A DNA stretch of 64,000 bases from NCBI RefSeq assembly GCF_004768465.1, contig NZ_SRMF01000014.1, forward strand, positions 1-64,000, written 5' to 3'. Source of the DNA: Natronospirillum operosum. GTDB taxonomy: Bacteria; Pseudomonadota; Gammaproteobacteria; Pseudomonadales; Natronospirillaceae. The notes under the pieces are model-generated. The model was not told the DNA's origin, did no database searches, and was given only the letters and a program-made list of their open reading frames with translations. Made by a program: the position numbers and the translations under genes. Below, one piece after another: positions 43,501 through 52,490 of the stretch (position 1 is its first letter; each line of letters begins with the position of its first letter).

Positions 43501-46500
43501 GCATCCCAGGGTGGGGTATCTTCGTCGCCCGGGGGGTCGGTGCCGTCGGTGGCTGTGGCCTCGGCGGTCTGCCGATCACGCAATGTGCTGAGTGCAGAAG
43601 CTCCGTCATCCACCGGCAACTGATCCGGGCCGGCCAGCGGCGCACTGGCCAGTGCGGCCAGTTCATTCTCCAGCGCCTGCTGCTCCTGCACACTCTGGCC
43701 GGCGGCGAGCCGGTCCATCATGTCGATAATGCTTTCATGGGCGCGGAACAGTACCTCGAACACGGGGTCGTCGGCACCCGTTGGCGGGGTTTGTTCCAGA
43801 TGTTCGTACAACAGGATCAGCTGGTTGGTCAGCGAACTGAGCGGCAGCAGTTCTATGGCGCGGGCGGCATCGGCCAGGGTGATCAGATCCCGGCGCAGGT
43901 GCTGCACCCGGCTCGATTCCATGTCGCCCTGCTGCCATTCGGTCAGCGTGTTCTCGGCATCCAGCACCGTGTTTATCGCTTCATTGAGAAAGATGGCGAC
44001 CAGGCTGCCGGCAGGCTCGGTCTGGTGCGCACTGCTCAGGTCGGCCAGGCGCGCCTGAATATCCTTGACCGCATCAAAGTGGCCGTCCGGTGCCGGCTCC
44101 GGGGGCTGTTGCCGGTCCAGGGCCTGCAACTGGCCCTCGACCAGAGCCACGGTCTGTCCGAGCAGGCTGCGCACGGATTCGTCCACTGGCTGGCGCATGG
44201 ACTGCAGCACCCGGACCAGTTCCTCCACTGGTGCCACCAGATCGGCCATGGGGGTAATGCCGGCCATATGGGCGCTGCCCTTGATGGTATGCAGGGCACG
44301 CTGCAGGGCATCGTCGACACTGGGTTCGGCGCTGTGGCGATGGCGGGTCAGAAAACCGGTGATGGCGCTCAGGTGGTGGCGAATTTCCTGCTGGAAGATG
44401 CTGTACAGCTGTCCATCTTCGTCGGTCGCCTCTGAGGCCTCGCTCTCGGTGGCCGAAGCGCTCTCCGCTGCCTCGTCATCTGCCAGTGCGGTTGTCGGGT
44501 CCGGTGGCGGCCCGCCGCGCGCGAGGTGATGCGCACGTTCGGACAACTCATCAACACGCATCTGGTCGGAAGGCCGGTTGTGGGCAAAGTCCTCCACCAG
44601 TTCCGGCAGCAGGGCAATGACGTCATCCAGCAGGGTCAGCAGGGCAGCGCTGTGGTCGATGGCGCCATCAAGCAGCCGGTTGAGCATGTTCTCGACGGCC
44701 CAGGCCAGTTCACTGATCACCTGGGCCTGCACCATGCGGCCGCTGCCCTTCAGGGTATGGAAACTGCGGCGTACCGTCTGCAGGGCATTCCGGTTTTCCG
44801 GGTCGGCGCTGTACTGGGGATACCAGTGATCAAGCTCGACCAGGACTTCTTCCGCCTCTTCCAGAAACACGGCCCGGATGTCGTCATCGAGCGGCTCCTC
44901 TTCCGCGTCGTCTTCTTTTGGCTCTGCCAGTGCTTCTGTTGTTTCTGCAGTGTCCGGGGGCGCAGCAGTTTCGGCGCTCAGGGCTGATTTTGTGTCAGCG
45001 CTCAGGGCTGATCCTGTGTCAGCGCTCAGGGCTGATCCTGTGTCAGCGCTCAGGGCTGTTACGTGGTCTTCCTCTGCTTCAGCAGGCTCCGCCTCGGTCA
45101 GGTCAGCCGCATCCCAGGCGGCCTCTATGTCCTCTTCGCTGAGCTGCCCGATATGATCGAAATAGTCGTCCAGCGATGCCTTTACCGCCGCATCCGACTC
45201 GGGCAGATCGCTTGCGGTCGGCGCCGGGTCCGGGTAGCCCAGGGCTTCGAGGCTGGCGCGGGCACGCTCGAGAATGGAGGGGTCCGGTTGCCGGGCCGGG
45301 TCACGGGGCAGGCGTTCCAGATAGTAGTCGACGCCCATCAGGGCATCGGCGAGCCGATCCATCTGCGGCCAGTCCGGCTGGCTGTCACGGTTGCCGATCA
45401 GTTCCCGTTCGACATAGTGACGCACGCCGGCGATCACGCGCGCCGGTTCCGGTAGCGGAAAGATGTCCAGGTTGGCCTGGATCTGCTGCAGCCAGGCCGG
45501 CACCTCTGCGAGGCGGTCGGCGTTCCATTGCGCGCCGATGTAGTTGACGATGGCTTCCTTGCAGGATTCGATGGCATTGCGGATCTCGGCCGTGAGCGCG
45601 CGGCGTGCCGCCAGCACCTCGCCGTCACCGGCCGGTGCATCTGCCGGCTCGCCGTCATCAAGGCCGCGCAGTGTGGATTCGACATAGAGCAGCCCACCGG
45701 CCACGTCCATCACCACCTGCGGGTCCACCTCGGCCTGCCGGCTCAGGGTTTCCAGCGTGGTAATCTGATCATTCAGTACCTCGCGCGCCGGGCCCAGTTG
45801 CAGCATCGACATGGTGTCGCTGATCTGGCGCAGGGGCTGTACCAGTTCCGACAGGCGCTGCGGGTTGGCGGCCTGCTCCCGCACAAAGATGTCGAGCTGC
45901 TCCTTGACCTCGGTCAGTTCCTCGATCAGGGCGCGGGTGACATGGCTGACGGTGTGGCGGTCCGGGCGCTGCATGGCCTCGCGGCCGGTTGCGACCCGAA
46001 CATCCTGCTCCGCGGGCAGGGCTTCCAGGCTGAATCGACTCTGCAAATCGGCGATTTCGCGCGTGGCGGGATGCGCCCGGGCGATAAAGTACAGCATCTG
46101 GTGCAGCAACTGGGTATCGATGGTCGGCGACCGGCCTTCATCGGTGGCCTGTATCAGGTGCCCGAGCTGACGCTCCAGTTTTGACAGCACTTGACGGATA
46201 TCGGCATCGTCCGGCAGCGCAGCGTCCCGCTTGGCGGCGATCAGTACCGTACTGATGTGCCACAGCAGGCCGGCGCCGGTGTCGCCGAGTTGCTCGGACA
46301 GACGCTGGGCGGCCTTGCGCAGGTAGTCCAGATTGGCTGCCGAATCATCATCGCGCAGATAGCCCAGCAGGGCATACTGGAACAGCTGGCGCAGTTTGCG
46401 CAGCCGCTCGCGGGTGTCGGGGGTCAGTTGGCCCGGGTCCAGCGGGCGGGCCAGGGCGGAAGCTTCGCCGGTGAGGTCGGGCGCGAACAGGCGCGACTCT

Positions 46501-46907
46501 TCTACCGGTCCGAGACCGCGTGCGGCGCGCAGTTCATTGATCAGCGGGGACATGATGGCCGGGTGGTCGGGGCTGCCCAGTTGCAGCCGCTCGAGATAGG
46601 CCGGCAGTTGCAGAATACCCTGCAGCAGCAGTGACAGCGCATCATTGCTGATGGTCTCGGTGTCGGCCTGGTGCAGCAGATGGGCAGCCAGCGCTTCCAT
46701 TTCCCGGGCCAGCAGTGCCGCCCCGTGGACCTCCACCATCTCCAGTGTGCCCCTGACCTGATGCAGATAGGTCAGGCAGAACTGCAGGCGGGTGATATCC
46801 CCGGGTTCTTCCTCATAGGCGGCCAGCGTCCGTTGGGCCTGGGTCAGGGTTTCCGCCAGTTCGGTGTTGACCCATTCGAGGGCAGTGTATTCTTGGCGCT
46901 CACCCAT
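40521..46907 (-). CDS. chpA: Hybrid chemosensory histidine kinase ChpA
   Basis: The 2128-residue CheA-type kinase controls type IV pilus extension and retraction. A FimL-like N-terminus (with YLHQVRGTLEMV) is followed by four canonical Hpt sites: H717, H873, H1242 and H1396 (all in HT[LI]KG). A further Hpt-like unit near residues 965-1070 has lost its histidine (RRDLITLADAAR). Then come the kinase domain (N box HMLRNAVDHGLEDA, DDGQGIN, SGRGVGMDV), a CheW-like domain and a C-terminal receiver with phospho-site D2058. It is shorter than P. aeruginosa ChpA (about 2470 residues), with fewer phosphotransfer units. A 24-base tandem repeat lies in a linker. Confidence 0.95.
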   Translation of the reverse strand: MGERQEYTALEWVNTELAETLTQAQRTLAAYEEEPGDITRLQFCLTYLHQVRGTLEMVEVHGAALLAREMEALAAHLLHQADTETISNDALSLLLQGILQLPAYLERLQLGSPDHPAIMSPLINELRAARGLGPVEESRLFAPDLTGEASALARPLDPGQLTPDTRERLRKLRQLFQYALLGYLRDDDSAANLDYLRKAAQRLSEQLGDTGAGLLWHISTVLIAAKRDAALPDDADIRQVLSKLERQLGHLIQATDEGRSPTIDTQLLHQMLYFIARAHPATREIADLQSRFSLEALPAEQDVRVATGREAMQRPDRHTVSHVTRALIEELTEVKEQLDIFVREQAANPQRLSELVQPLRQISDTMSMLQLGPAREVLNDQITTLETLSRQAEVDPQVVMDVAGGLLYVESTLRGLDDGEPADAPAGDGEVLAARRALTAEIRNAIESCKEAIVNYIGAQWNADRLAEVPAWLQQIQANLDIFPLPEPARVIAGVRHYVERELIGNRDSQPDWPQMDRLADALMGVDYYLERLPRDPARQPDPSILERARASLEALGYPDPAPTASDLPESDAAVKASLDDYFDHIGQLSEEDIEAAWDAADLTEAEPAEAEEDHVTALSADTGSALSADTGSALSADTKSALSAETAAPPDTAETTEALAEPKEDDAEEEPLDDDIRAVFLEEAEEVLVELDHWYPQYSADPENRNALQTVRRSFHTLKGSGRMVQAQVISELAWAVENMLNRLLDGAIDHSAALLTLLDDVIALLPELVEDFAHNRPSDQMRVDELSERAHHLARGGPPPDPTTALADDEAAESASATESEASEATDEDGQLYSIFQQEIRHHLSAITGFLTRHRHSAEPSVDDALQRALHTIKGSAHMAGITPMADLVAPVEELVRVLQSMRQPVDESVRSLLGQTVALVEGQLQALDRQQPPEPAPDGHFDAVKDIQARLADLSSAHQTEPAGSLVAIFLNEAINTVLDAENTLTEWQQGDMESSRVQHLRRDLITLADAARAIELLPLSSLTNQLILLYEHLEQTPPTGADDPVFEVLFRAHESIIDMMDRLAAGQSVQEQQALENELAALASAPLAGPDQLPVDDGASALSTLRDRQTAEATATDGTDPPGDEDTPPWDAVTGKEPDQPLSASTPPAPSATPATPVDDSRPPWEAETAADCTPAGTEPLPDESAPTVPVGGGDPELVDIFLEEAGELLETIAEALEKWLAEPDDRSPVVTLQRDLHTLKGGARMAEIAPIADLAHELEFIYEGLSTDQLAADPALLAEVQQAQDELAEMIQQISLHQSCPPAQHRIARLRALRRGEQLPEAGPETTALDTATQGSAFFSPVELENLDPDILEVFVDEAAELVHELDESIAQWRERPSNELAADEMKRVLHTLKGGARLARLPSLGTLSHELETFVIRAQQDRVPLNQDFFRQVLQQHDLIAQAVEELQALLGGTPPTGTSEDSSSNVIPFQRPEPGREADTTDTQTSTDDGNAAPQRRVQPQETVKVNATLLENLVNLAGESSISRARLEEQISDLGFTLNDLDTTIDRLREKVRQLDIETEAQVLFRQERAEETDYQDFDPLEMDRYSQIQQLSRSLMETSSDLVDLRATLANKSRDAETVLLQQSRIHSDLQEGLMQTRMVPFARLVPRLRRIVRQVCNELDKQARFEIENAEGEMDRSVLERMVSPLEHMLRNAVDHGLEDAAGRAAAGKPAEGLIRLNLQREGGDIVLRLSDDGQGINVDDVRAKALERGLIDADSEMDDHEVLQFILTSGFSTASEVTQISGRGVGMDVVHNEVKALGGTMDIATTEGAGTVFTVRLPFTVSVNRALMVGVGEDIYAIPLNTIDGVARVQPDQLSHYLHDDHARFAYGSAQYRVRSLAEVMGADHQLHVDELTHPQPLILVKAMDRKEPLAMHVDRLMGSREVVVKTLGPQFASVPSVSGATILGDGSVVVILDLPALLRSHVTSQSLEHAAPAALESDESDADTPVQPQRAIERTLNVMVVDDSVTVRKVTSRLLERHGMQVLTAKDGVDAMTQLQDHEPDIILLDIEMPRMDGFEVANRVRHTERLSRIPIIMITSRSGQKHKDRAHEIGVNEYMGKPFQEGPLLDAIRRLTREP
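44974..45059 (-). repeat. 24-bp tandem repeat inside chpA
   Basis: About 3.6 copies of a 24-base unit (two exact, others with small changes) encode repeated ALSADTGS in an acidic Ala/Glu-rich linker before the first canonical Hpt domain. Copy-number change would be in frame. Confidence 0.92.
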
Positions 46908-46909
46908 GG

Positions 46910-47797
46910 CTACTCCGTCGATTCCTTGCCGTATTTGCGCAACCAGGCCAGGCAGTTGCGGCTGCCGATCTGAATCAGGTCCGGGTGTTCAAAACCGGGC
47001 AGCTCTCCAGGCCCGAGCACCAGCAGGCCGCCGGGGCTCAGGCGTTCCACCAGCGCATTGACCAGGTCCCGTCGCCGCCAGCGGCGAAAGTAGATCAACA
47101 GGTTCTGGCAGTAGATCACATTCATGCCGGTGAGCGGCGCATCATCCAGCTCCAGCACATTCAGGCGGTTGAAACACAGGTGTTCGGCCAGCGACTGGCG
47201 GACTGTAGCCTGGTCATCCGCATAGTCGAAATAACGCCGCTGCAGGGCCATCGGCACCGGCTCCAGCTTGCGGCGATTGTAGCGGCCGAGACGTGCCTTG
47301 TGGATGGCCGGGGCGCTGATGTCCGAGCCGGTCACGGCAAAGGCGCGTTGCCGGGGTGCCTTGCGATTCAGTTCGGCCGCCAGCATCGCCAGGCTGTAGG
47401 CCTCTTCGCCGGTGGCACAGCCGACCGACCAGATCTGTGTTGGCTCGGTCCCCCGGTGCCATTGTGCATGCAGGTACTCGCCAACCAGTTCCATGGCCCT
47501 GGGGTCACGGAAAAACCGGGTTTCCTGCACGGTCAGATAGTCGATCAGCGTCTGCCATTCTGTTTCGCCGTGCAGACCACCCGCTATTACCCAGTCATAG
47601 TAAGCCTGAAAGTCGTCCACGCCGGCGGCGGCCATGCGCTGCTTGAGCCCGCTTTCCAGTTGCGCCCGGCGTGCTTCGGTAAAGCGCAGGCCGGTCCGCG
47701 CCTCCAACAGCTGCTGCCATTGCCGGAACTGGACGTCATCGAAGACGCTGGTGGTCCGCTTGCCAGCTGATGATTCGATTGCGGCTACCCCCGTCAT
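46910..47797 (-). CDS. pilK: Chemotaxis-type methyltransferase PilK (CheR)
   Basis: The 295-residue SAM-dependent enzyme methylates glutamates of PilJ. It has the all-helical N-terminal CheR domain, then IWSVGCATGEEAYSLAMLA (SAM loop), TGSDISAPAI and the NVIYCQNLLIYF motif. It lies two bases before chpA. Confidence 0.93.
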   Translation of the reverse strand: MTGVAAIESSAGKRTTSVFDDVQFRQWQQLLEARTGLRFTEARRAQLESGLKQRMAAAGVDDFQAYYDWVIAGGLHGETEWQTLIDYLTVQETRFFRDPRAMELVGEYLHAQWHRGTEPTQIWSVGCATGEEAYSLAMLAAELNRKAPRQRAFAVTGSDISAPAIHKARLGRYNRRKLEPVPMALQRRYFDYADDQATVRQSLAEHLCFNRLNVLELDDAPLTGMNVIYCQNLLIYFRRWRRRDLVNALVERLSPGGLLVLGPGELPGFEHPDLIQIGSRNCLAWLRKYGKESTE

Positions 47798-47817
47798 GGT
47801 TACCCTCTGGCCTGATC

Positions 47818-49905
47818 TCAGGCGGCACTGACCTTGTCATTCGGCAGCTGAACCAGATCGTCCAGCTCGTCGCCCTCCTGGGCCTCGGGCAGCTTGAAGC
47901 CCGCGACCGAGGCACGCATGTCCTTCGCCAGGTTGGCCAGGTTACCGATGCTTTCTGCCGTTGCCGTGGTGCCGGCAGAGGTCTGCGAGGTGATTTCCTG
48001 GATAACGTTCATGGTATTGGAAATATGCCCCGCAGAGGATGCCTGCTGGCGTGCCGCATTCGAGATGTTCTGAATGAGGTCAGCCAGGCTGCGCGATACG
48101 TTCTCGATTTCTTCCAGCGCCACACCCGCGTCCTGCGCCAGGCGGGCACCGCGCACCACTTCCGAGGTGGTCTGTTCCATCGAGATAACCGCTTCGTTGG
48201 TATCCGACTGGATGTTCTTTACCAGCGCCTCGATCTGCTTGGTGGCCGCCGAGGAGCGCTCGGCCAGGCGCTGTACCTCATCTGCGACCACGGCAAAGCC
48301 GCGGCCGGCATCACCGGCCATGGAGGCCTGAATGGCTGCATTCAGTGACAGGATGTTGGTCTGGTCGGCAATGTCGTTGATCAGCGATACGATGTCCCCG
48401 ATCTCCTGCGAGGATTCACCCAGACGCTTGATCCGCTTCGAGGTTTCCTGAATCTGCTCGCGAATGTTGTCCATGCCGTTGATGGTGGCCTGCACCACGT
48501 CGGAGCCTTTCTTGGCGATGGATACCGAGCGTTCCGCCACTGCGGAAGACTCGGCGGCGTTGGCCGATACCTGGTCGATGGACACCGCCATCTCGTTGAC
48601 CGCCGCCGAGGCACCGGCGATTTCCTGTGCCTGGTGTTCGGAGGCGTCGGCCAGCTGGCGCGCTGTGGTCTGAGTTTCCTGCGCCGCCGAGGACACCTGC
48701 ACGGCGGTGGCGTTGATGGCCGTGACCAACTGGCGCATCTGGTCGATCGCAAAGTTGATGGAGTCGGCGATGGCGCCGGTGAAATCCTCCGTCACCGTGG
48801 CCTGGGCGGTCAGGTCACCGTCGGCGAGATCGGCCAGCTCGTCCAGCAGCCGCAGGATGGCGTTCTGGTTCTGTTCGTTCTCTTCTTCCGTGCGCATCAG
48901 GTTCATGGTCTGCGCCCGGTAGATTTCCCAGATCGCCAGCAGAATCAGCGCAATTACGCCGATGGCCATGATGATGGCGAACTGCGGCTGCGCAATGCGG
49001 TTCTGCGGCAGCAGCTCAATCTGGGACTCCACCGCCGTGGCGGCGTCCAGCAGGGCCTGGGATTCATCGAAGATCTGGGTGGCGGCATCACGCACCTGGA
49101 ACAGCTCGGTGGAGGTTTCCAGCAGCTCGTCCACGGAGCCGCTGATGCGCCCGAATTCGGTCTGGATATTGGTCAGGTGGCCCTGCGCTTCGGCGTCATT
49201 GATCTGCTGCAGGCCGAGATCCGGACTGCCTTCGATCAGGCCCTGCAGCACCTGGCCAAACAGTTCGGAATCGCGGCTGAAGGAATTCGCCGCCAGCACC
49301 GCGGCTTCGCCACCGGCCAGCACATTGTTGACGTTGCGGATGATACGCTCGGCCAGCCAGTTCTGGCGCTGGGCCACGGCCACCTGGGTGGCTTCGGCAT
49401 TCTGATCGAGCAGAATCTCCACCACGGCATCGTTTTCCACCTGAATCACCGGAATGCGCTCCGACATGGTGCCGGCGAGTTCAAACAGGGAGAGAATGGT
49501 GCTTTCGGAGGCCAGAATCTGGTCGGCATTGACCCGCACCCGCTGCCAGACGTTTTCCAGGGAGTCCACATTGACCACGTTGCGGTTGACTGCCGGCAGC
49601 CCGGTTTGCGGATTGCCCTCGACAATGATGTCCCAGCGGTTCTGGAAGTCGTTGCGCGACTGGCGCAGGGCGACGAAGGCACTCTCGGAGCCTGCCGCTG
49701 CTTCGGTGGCGTTCTTGGAGATTTCCTGTGACAGCACCTTGAGATCACTGGCGTTGGCCAGGTATTCGCGGTCGAAGTTGCCGTCCCGGTTGATCAGCGT
49801 AATGAACGACCCGACCCCCAGCAGCAGAATCAGTGCCAGTATCAGGTAGACCGAGAGGGTCCTGTTGGTGGCCAGAATCGACCAGATACTTGAGTTTGCC
49901 TTCAT
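47818..49905 (-). CDS. pilJ: Type IV pilus methyl-accepting chemotaxis protein PilJ
   Basis: The 695-residue receptor has a first helix at about 17-37, a PilJ-type periplasmic sensor (about 40-305, containing NRDGNFDREYLANASDLKVL), a second helix (about 310-328), a HAMP-like segment and a long signalling coiled coil with the hairpin tip SLINDIADQTNILSLNAAIQ. It senses pilin or surface contact and drives ChpA. PilI, PilK and ChpB act on it. Confidence 0.95.
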   Translation of the reverse strand: MKANSSIWSILATNRTLSVYLILALILLLGVGSFITLINRDGNFDREYLANASDLKVLSQEISKNATEAAAGSESAFVALRQSRNDFQNRWDIIVEGNPQTGLPAVNRNVVNVDSLENVWQRVRVNADQILASESTILSLFELAGTMSERIPVIQVENDAVVEILLDQNAEATQVAVAQRQNWLAERIIRNVNNVLAGGEAAVLAANSFSRDSELFGQVLQGLIEGSPDLGLQQINDAEAQGHLTNIQTEFGRISGSVDELLETSTELFQVRDAATQIFDESQALLDAATAVESQIELLPQNRIAQPQFAIIMAIGVIALILLAIWEIYRAQTMNLMRTEEENEQNQNAILRLLDELADLADGDLTAQATVTEDFTGAIADSINFAIDQMRQLVTAINATAVQVSSAAQETQTTARQLADASEHQAQEIAGASAAVNEMAVSIDQVSANAAESSAVAERSVSIAKKGSDVVQATINGMDNIREQIQETSKRIKRLGESSQEIGDIVSLINDIADQTNILSLNAAIQASMAGDAGRGFAVVADEVQRLAERSSAATKQIEALVKNIQSDTNEAVISMEQTTSEVVRGARLAQDAGVALEEIENVSRSLADLIQNISNAARQQASSAGHISNTMNVIQEITSQTSAGTTATAESIGNLANLAKDMRASVAGFKLPEAQEGDELDDLVQLPNDKVSAA

Positions 49906-49962
49906 GTCGCGAACTCCCGTTCGTGCTCCCTGGTTGCCGGATTTATCCGGATCGGTCAGCCA

Positions 49963-50505
49963 TCAGGCTGCAACCTGCATGAATTGTTCCTGGCTGATCA
50001 GTCTTTCCATCGAAAACAGATGCCAGAGCTCGTTGTTGTTCTGATAACCGCCGTCAACCAGTGGACGCAGGGCCTTTGGCAACGTATCACTGCTTTCCTG
50101 ATGGGCTTGGGTGCGGTAATGCTGCATGCCCAGTACCTGATCCACCAGCAGGCCGACCAGCAGGTCTCCCTGCTCCACAATCAATACCCGCTGACTGCGC
50201 CCCGCACCACGCGTGGGCAACCCCAGGAAGGCACCCAGATCCACCAGCGGGACCAGTCTTCCGCGCACATTGGCCACACCCAGCACCCAGCTCTTGACGC
50301 CGGGCAGGCGGGTGTAGTGCGGCGGGGTCAGAATTTCTGTCACCTGATGCATGGGCGACACCAGCGCCTGACCCGCCAGGCGAAAACCGACGCCGGTCCA
50401 GGTTTCCTCGAAGGTCTCCTGCTGTGGCAGTCCGACCGCACGCTGGCGACTGAGCTCTGCGAGCACTGTCAACGCCTGGTAGGGTGATGAAAATTCGGTT
50501 GTCAT
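49963..50505 (-). CDS. pilI: CheW-like coupling protein PilI
   Basis: The 180-residue CheW-family protein couples PilJ to ChpA. The core SWVLGVANVRGRLVPLVDLGAFLG matches CheW. It sits between pilH and pilJ as in Pseudomonas. Confidence 0.93.
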   Translation of the reverse strand: MTTEFSSPYQALTVLAELSRQRAVGLPQQETFEETWTGVGFRLAGQALVSPMHQVTEILTPPHYTRLPGVKSWVLGVANVRGRLVPLVDLGAFLGLPTRGAGRSQRVLIVEQGDLLVGLLVDQVLGMQHYRTQAHQESSDTLPKALRPLVDGGYQNNNELWHLFSMERLISQEQFMQVAA

Positions 50506-50545
50506 AGCGTTGTCATAGTTGGCGGCCGCCGCTCGGATAGCGCTG

Positions 50546-50908
50546 CTATTCGATCAGCGGCATGATGGTATCCAGCAACACCTGTTCGTCCACCGGCTTG
50601 ACCAGGTAACCCTTGGCACCCTGACGCTTGCCCCAGACCTTGTCGGTTTCCTGATCCTTGGTGGTCACAATGACCACCGGAATATGGGCCGTGTCTTCAC
50701 CCTTGGCCAGTTGTCGCGTGGCCTGAAACCCATTCAGGCCGGGCATCACGATGTCCATCAGGACCACATCCGGACGCTCCTTGCGGGCCACAGCCACACC
50801 ATCGGCGCCATTCTCGGCGGTCAGGACTTCGAAGCCATGCTTCTCAAGCATGGTCTTGAAGGCATAGGTCTCGGTTGGCGAATCGTCGACGATCAGTATC
50901 TTTGCCAT
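50546..50908 (-). CDS. pilH: Response regulator PilH
   Basis: A 120-residue stand-alone receiver with acidic pocket D8-D9, phospho-site D52 (VVLMDIVMPGLNG) and the VKP lysine near 103. In the Pil-Chp system PilH is tied to pilus retraction. MAKILIVDD start chosen; the longer frame upstream lacks family similarity. Confidence 0.95.
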   Translation of the reverse strand: MAKILIVDDSPTETYAFKTMLEKHGFEVLTAENGADGVAVARKERPDVVLMDIVMPGLNGFQATRQLAKGEDTAHIPVVIVTTKDQETDKVWGKRQGAKGYLVKPVDEQVLLDTIMPLIE

Positions 50909-50957
50909 GGTTGCTCTAACCTGAATCTTTGCGGAGTCTGTTGAAGAATTGTCTGTG

Positions 50958-51344
50958 TTACTGGGTGTGGATATGCTCGCGAATGGCACCCAACAGTTCA
51001 TCCTTGCCGAACGGCTTGGTCAGGTATTGGTCCGACCCGACGATGCGCCCCTTGGCCTTGTCGAACAGGCCGTCCTTGCTGGAGAGCATGATCACCGGTG
51101 TCTGTTTGAAGGCGCTGTTGTTCTTGATCAACGCGCAGGTCTGATAACCGTCGAGGCGGGGCATCATGATGTCCACAAAGATGATACTCGGCCGGGTATC
51201 GGCAATCTTGGCCAGGGCGTCAAAGCCATCTGTGGCCGTGATGACTTCGCAACCGACCTTCTTCAGCAGCGTTTCAGCAGTGCGCCTGATGGTCTTGGAG
51301 TCATCAATAACCATGACTTTGAGATTTTCGAATGCGTTGTCCAT
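50958..51344 (-). CDS. pilG: Response regulator PilG
   Basis: A 128-residue receiver with DD at 14-15, phospho-site D58 (FVDIMMPRLDG) and LTKPFGKDELL. PilG promotes pilus extension and cAMP signalling in Pseudomonas. First gene of the leftward Pil-Chp operon. Confidence 0.96.
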   Translation of the reverse strand: MDNAFENLKVMVIDDSKTIRRTAETLLKKVGCEVITATDGFDALAKIADTRPSIIFVDIMMPRLDGYQTCALIKNNSAFKQTPVIMLSSKDGLFDKAKGRIVGSDQYLTKPFGKDELLGAIREHIHTQ

Positions 51345-51536
51345 ACACCACCCAGTCAGTCATTTGTTATAGTGGCGCCACAGAGCCTCCATGCCATGCG
51401 CGGGTCCAGTATGCAGAGTACCGAGGTTTTACCATAGTTTAGGGTACCGTACCAGCAGCCCTCGGGCTGAGAGCGTGTGCTGGTGCGGGTTAATCAGTTA
51501 GAATGCGACCTGTATCAAATTTGAGGCCAGAATAGG
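51345..51536. promoter_or_regulatory. Divergent promoter region between pilG and gshB
   Basis: A 192-base gap separating two divergent transcripts, containing the pilG and gshB promoters. No clear operator seen. Confidence 0.5.
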
Positions 51537-52490
51537 ATGACCCTGCGGCTAGCCGTTGTGATGGACCCGATCCAGCAACTCACCTACAAGAAAGACAGCA
51601 CCCTTGCCATGCTCTGGGCGGCCACCGACCGCAACTGGGAGCTGACCTATATCGAACCGCAGAATCTGTTTGTCGAGCAGGGGGAGCCCTGGGCCCGTCA
51701 GCAGCCGCTGAAAGTCTTCCGTGATCCGGATCATTACTACGAGCTGGGTGACGAAGTGGCCGCGCCGCTGGCCGAGCAGGATGTGATCCTGATGCGCCAG
51801 GACCCGCCGTTCGACATCGACTATATCTATGCCACCTATATTCTGGAAATGGCCGAGGCCCGTGGCACGCTGGTGGTCAACCGGCCGCAGGCCCTGCGCG
51901 ACTGCAATGAAAAGCTGTATGCCACGCGTTTTCCGGAATTCTGCCCGCCACACCTGGTGACCACGGACGCGGCGCGTCTGCGCGAGTTTCACCGCACCCA
52001 GGGTGACGTGATCTTCAAGCCACTCGACGGCATGGGCGGCGCCTCCATTTTTCGCCTGCAGCCCGACGATCCCAATGTCTCGGTGGTGATCGAGACCCTG
52101 ACACAGCACGGCCAGCAGCTGATCATGGCGCAGCGCTACCTGCCCGAGATCACGGCCGGCGACAAGCGCATCCTGATCGTCGATGGCGAGCCGGTACCCT
52201 TCAGCCTGGCTCGCATTCCCGCCGCCGGTGAAACCCGGGGCAACCTGGCCGCCGGCGGGCGCGGTGTGGCGCAGCCCCTGAGTGCGCGTGATGAAGAAAT
52301 TGCCCGCGCCATTGGCCCGGTGGTGCGCGCCAAGGGCCTGCTGTTCGTGGGGCTGGACGTGATCGGTGACTATCTGACCGAAATCAATGTCACCAGCCCG
52401 ACCTGCATTCGGGAAATCGACGACCAGCAGGGCACCGACATCGGCGGCCTGCTGATGGACGCCATAGAACGCCAGCGGAGTGCGGGATGA
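51537..52490 (+). CDS. gshB: Glutathione synthetase
   Basis: The 317-residue ATP-grasp enzyme joins gamma-glutamylcysteine and glycine. It shows MDPIQQLTYKKDSTLAML, RQDPPFDIDYIYATYILE, KPLDGMGGASIFRL and EINVTSPTCIREID. It starts the operon gshB-tonB-ruvX and overlaps tonB by four bases. Confidence 0.97.
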   Translation: MTLRLAVVMDPIQQLTYKKDSTLAMLWAATDRNWELTYIEPQNLFVEQGEPWARQQPLKVFRDPDHYYELGDEVAAPLAEQDVILMRQDPPFDIDYIYATYILEMAEARGTLVVNRPQALRDCNEKLYATRFPEFCPPHLVTTDAARLREFHRTQGDVIFKPLDGMGGASIFRLQPDDPNVSVVIETLTQHGQQLIMAQRYLPEITAGDKRILIVDGEPVPFSLARIPAAGETRGNLAAGGRGVAQPLSARDEEIARAIGPVVRAKGLLFVGLDVIGDYLTEINVTSPTCIREIDDQQGTDIGGLLMDAIERQRSAG

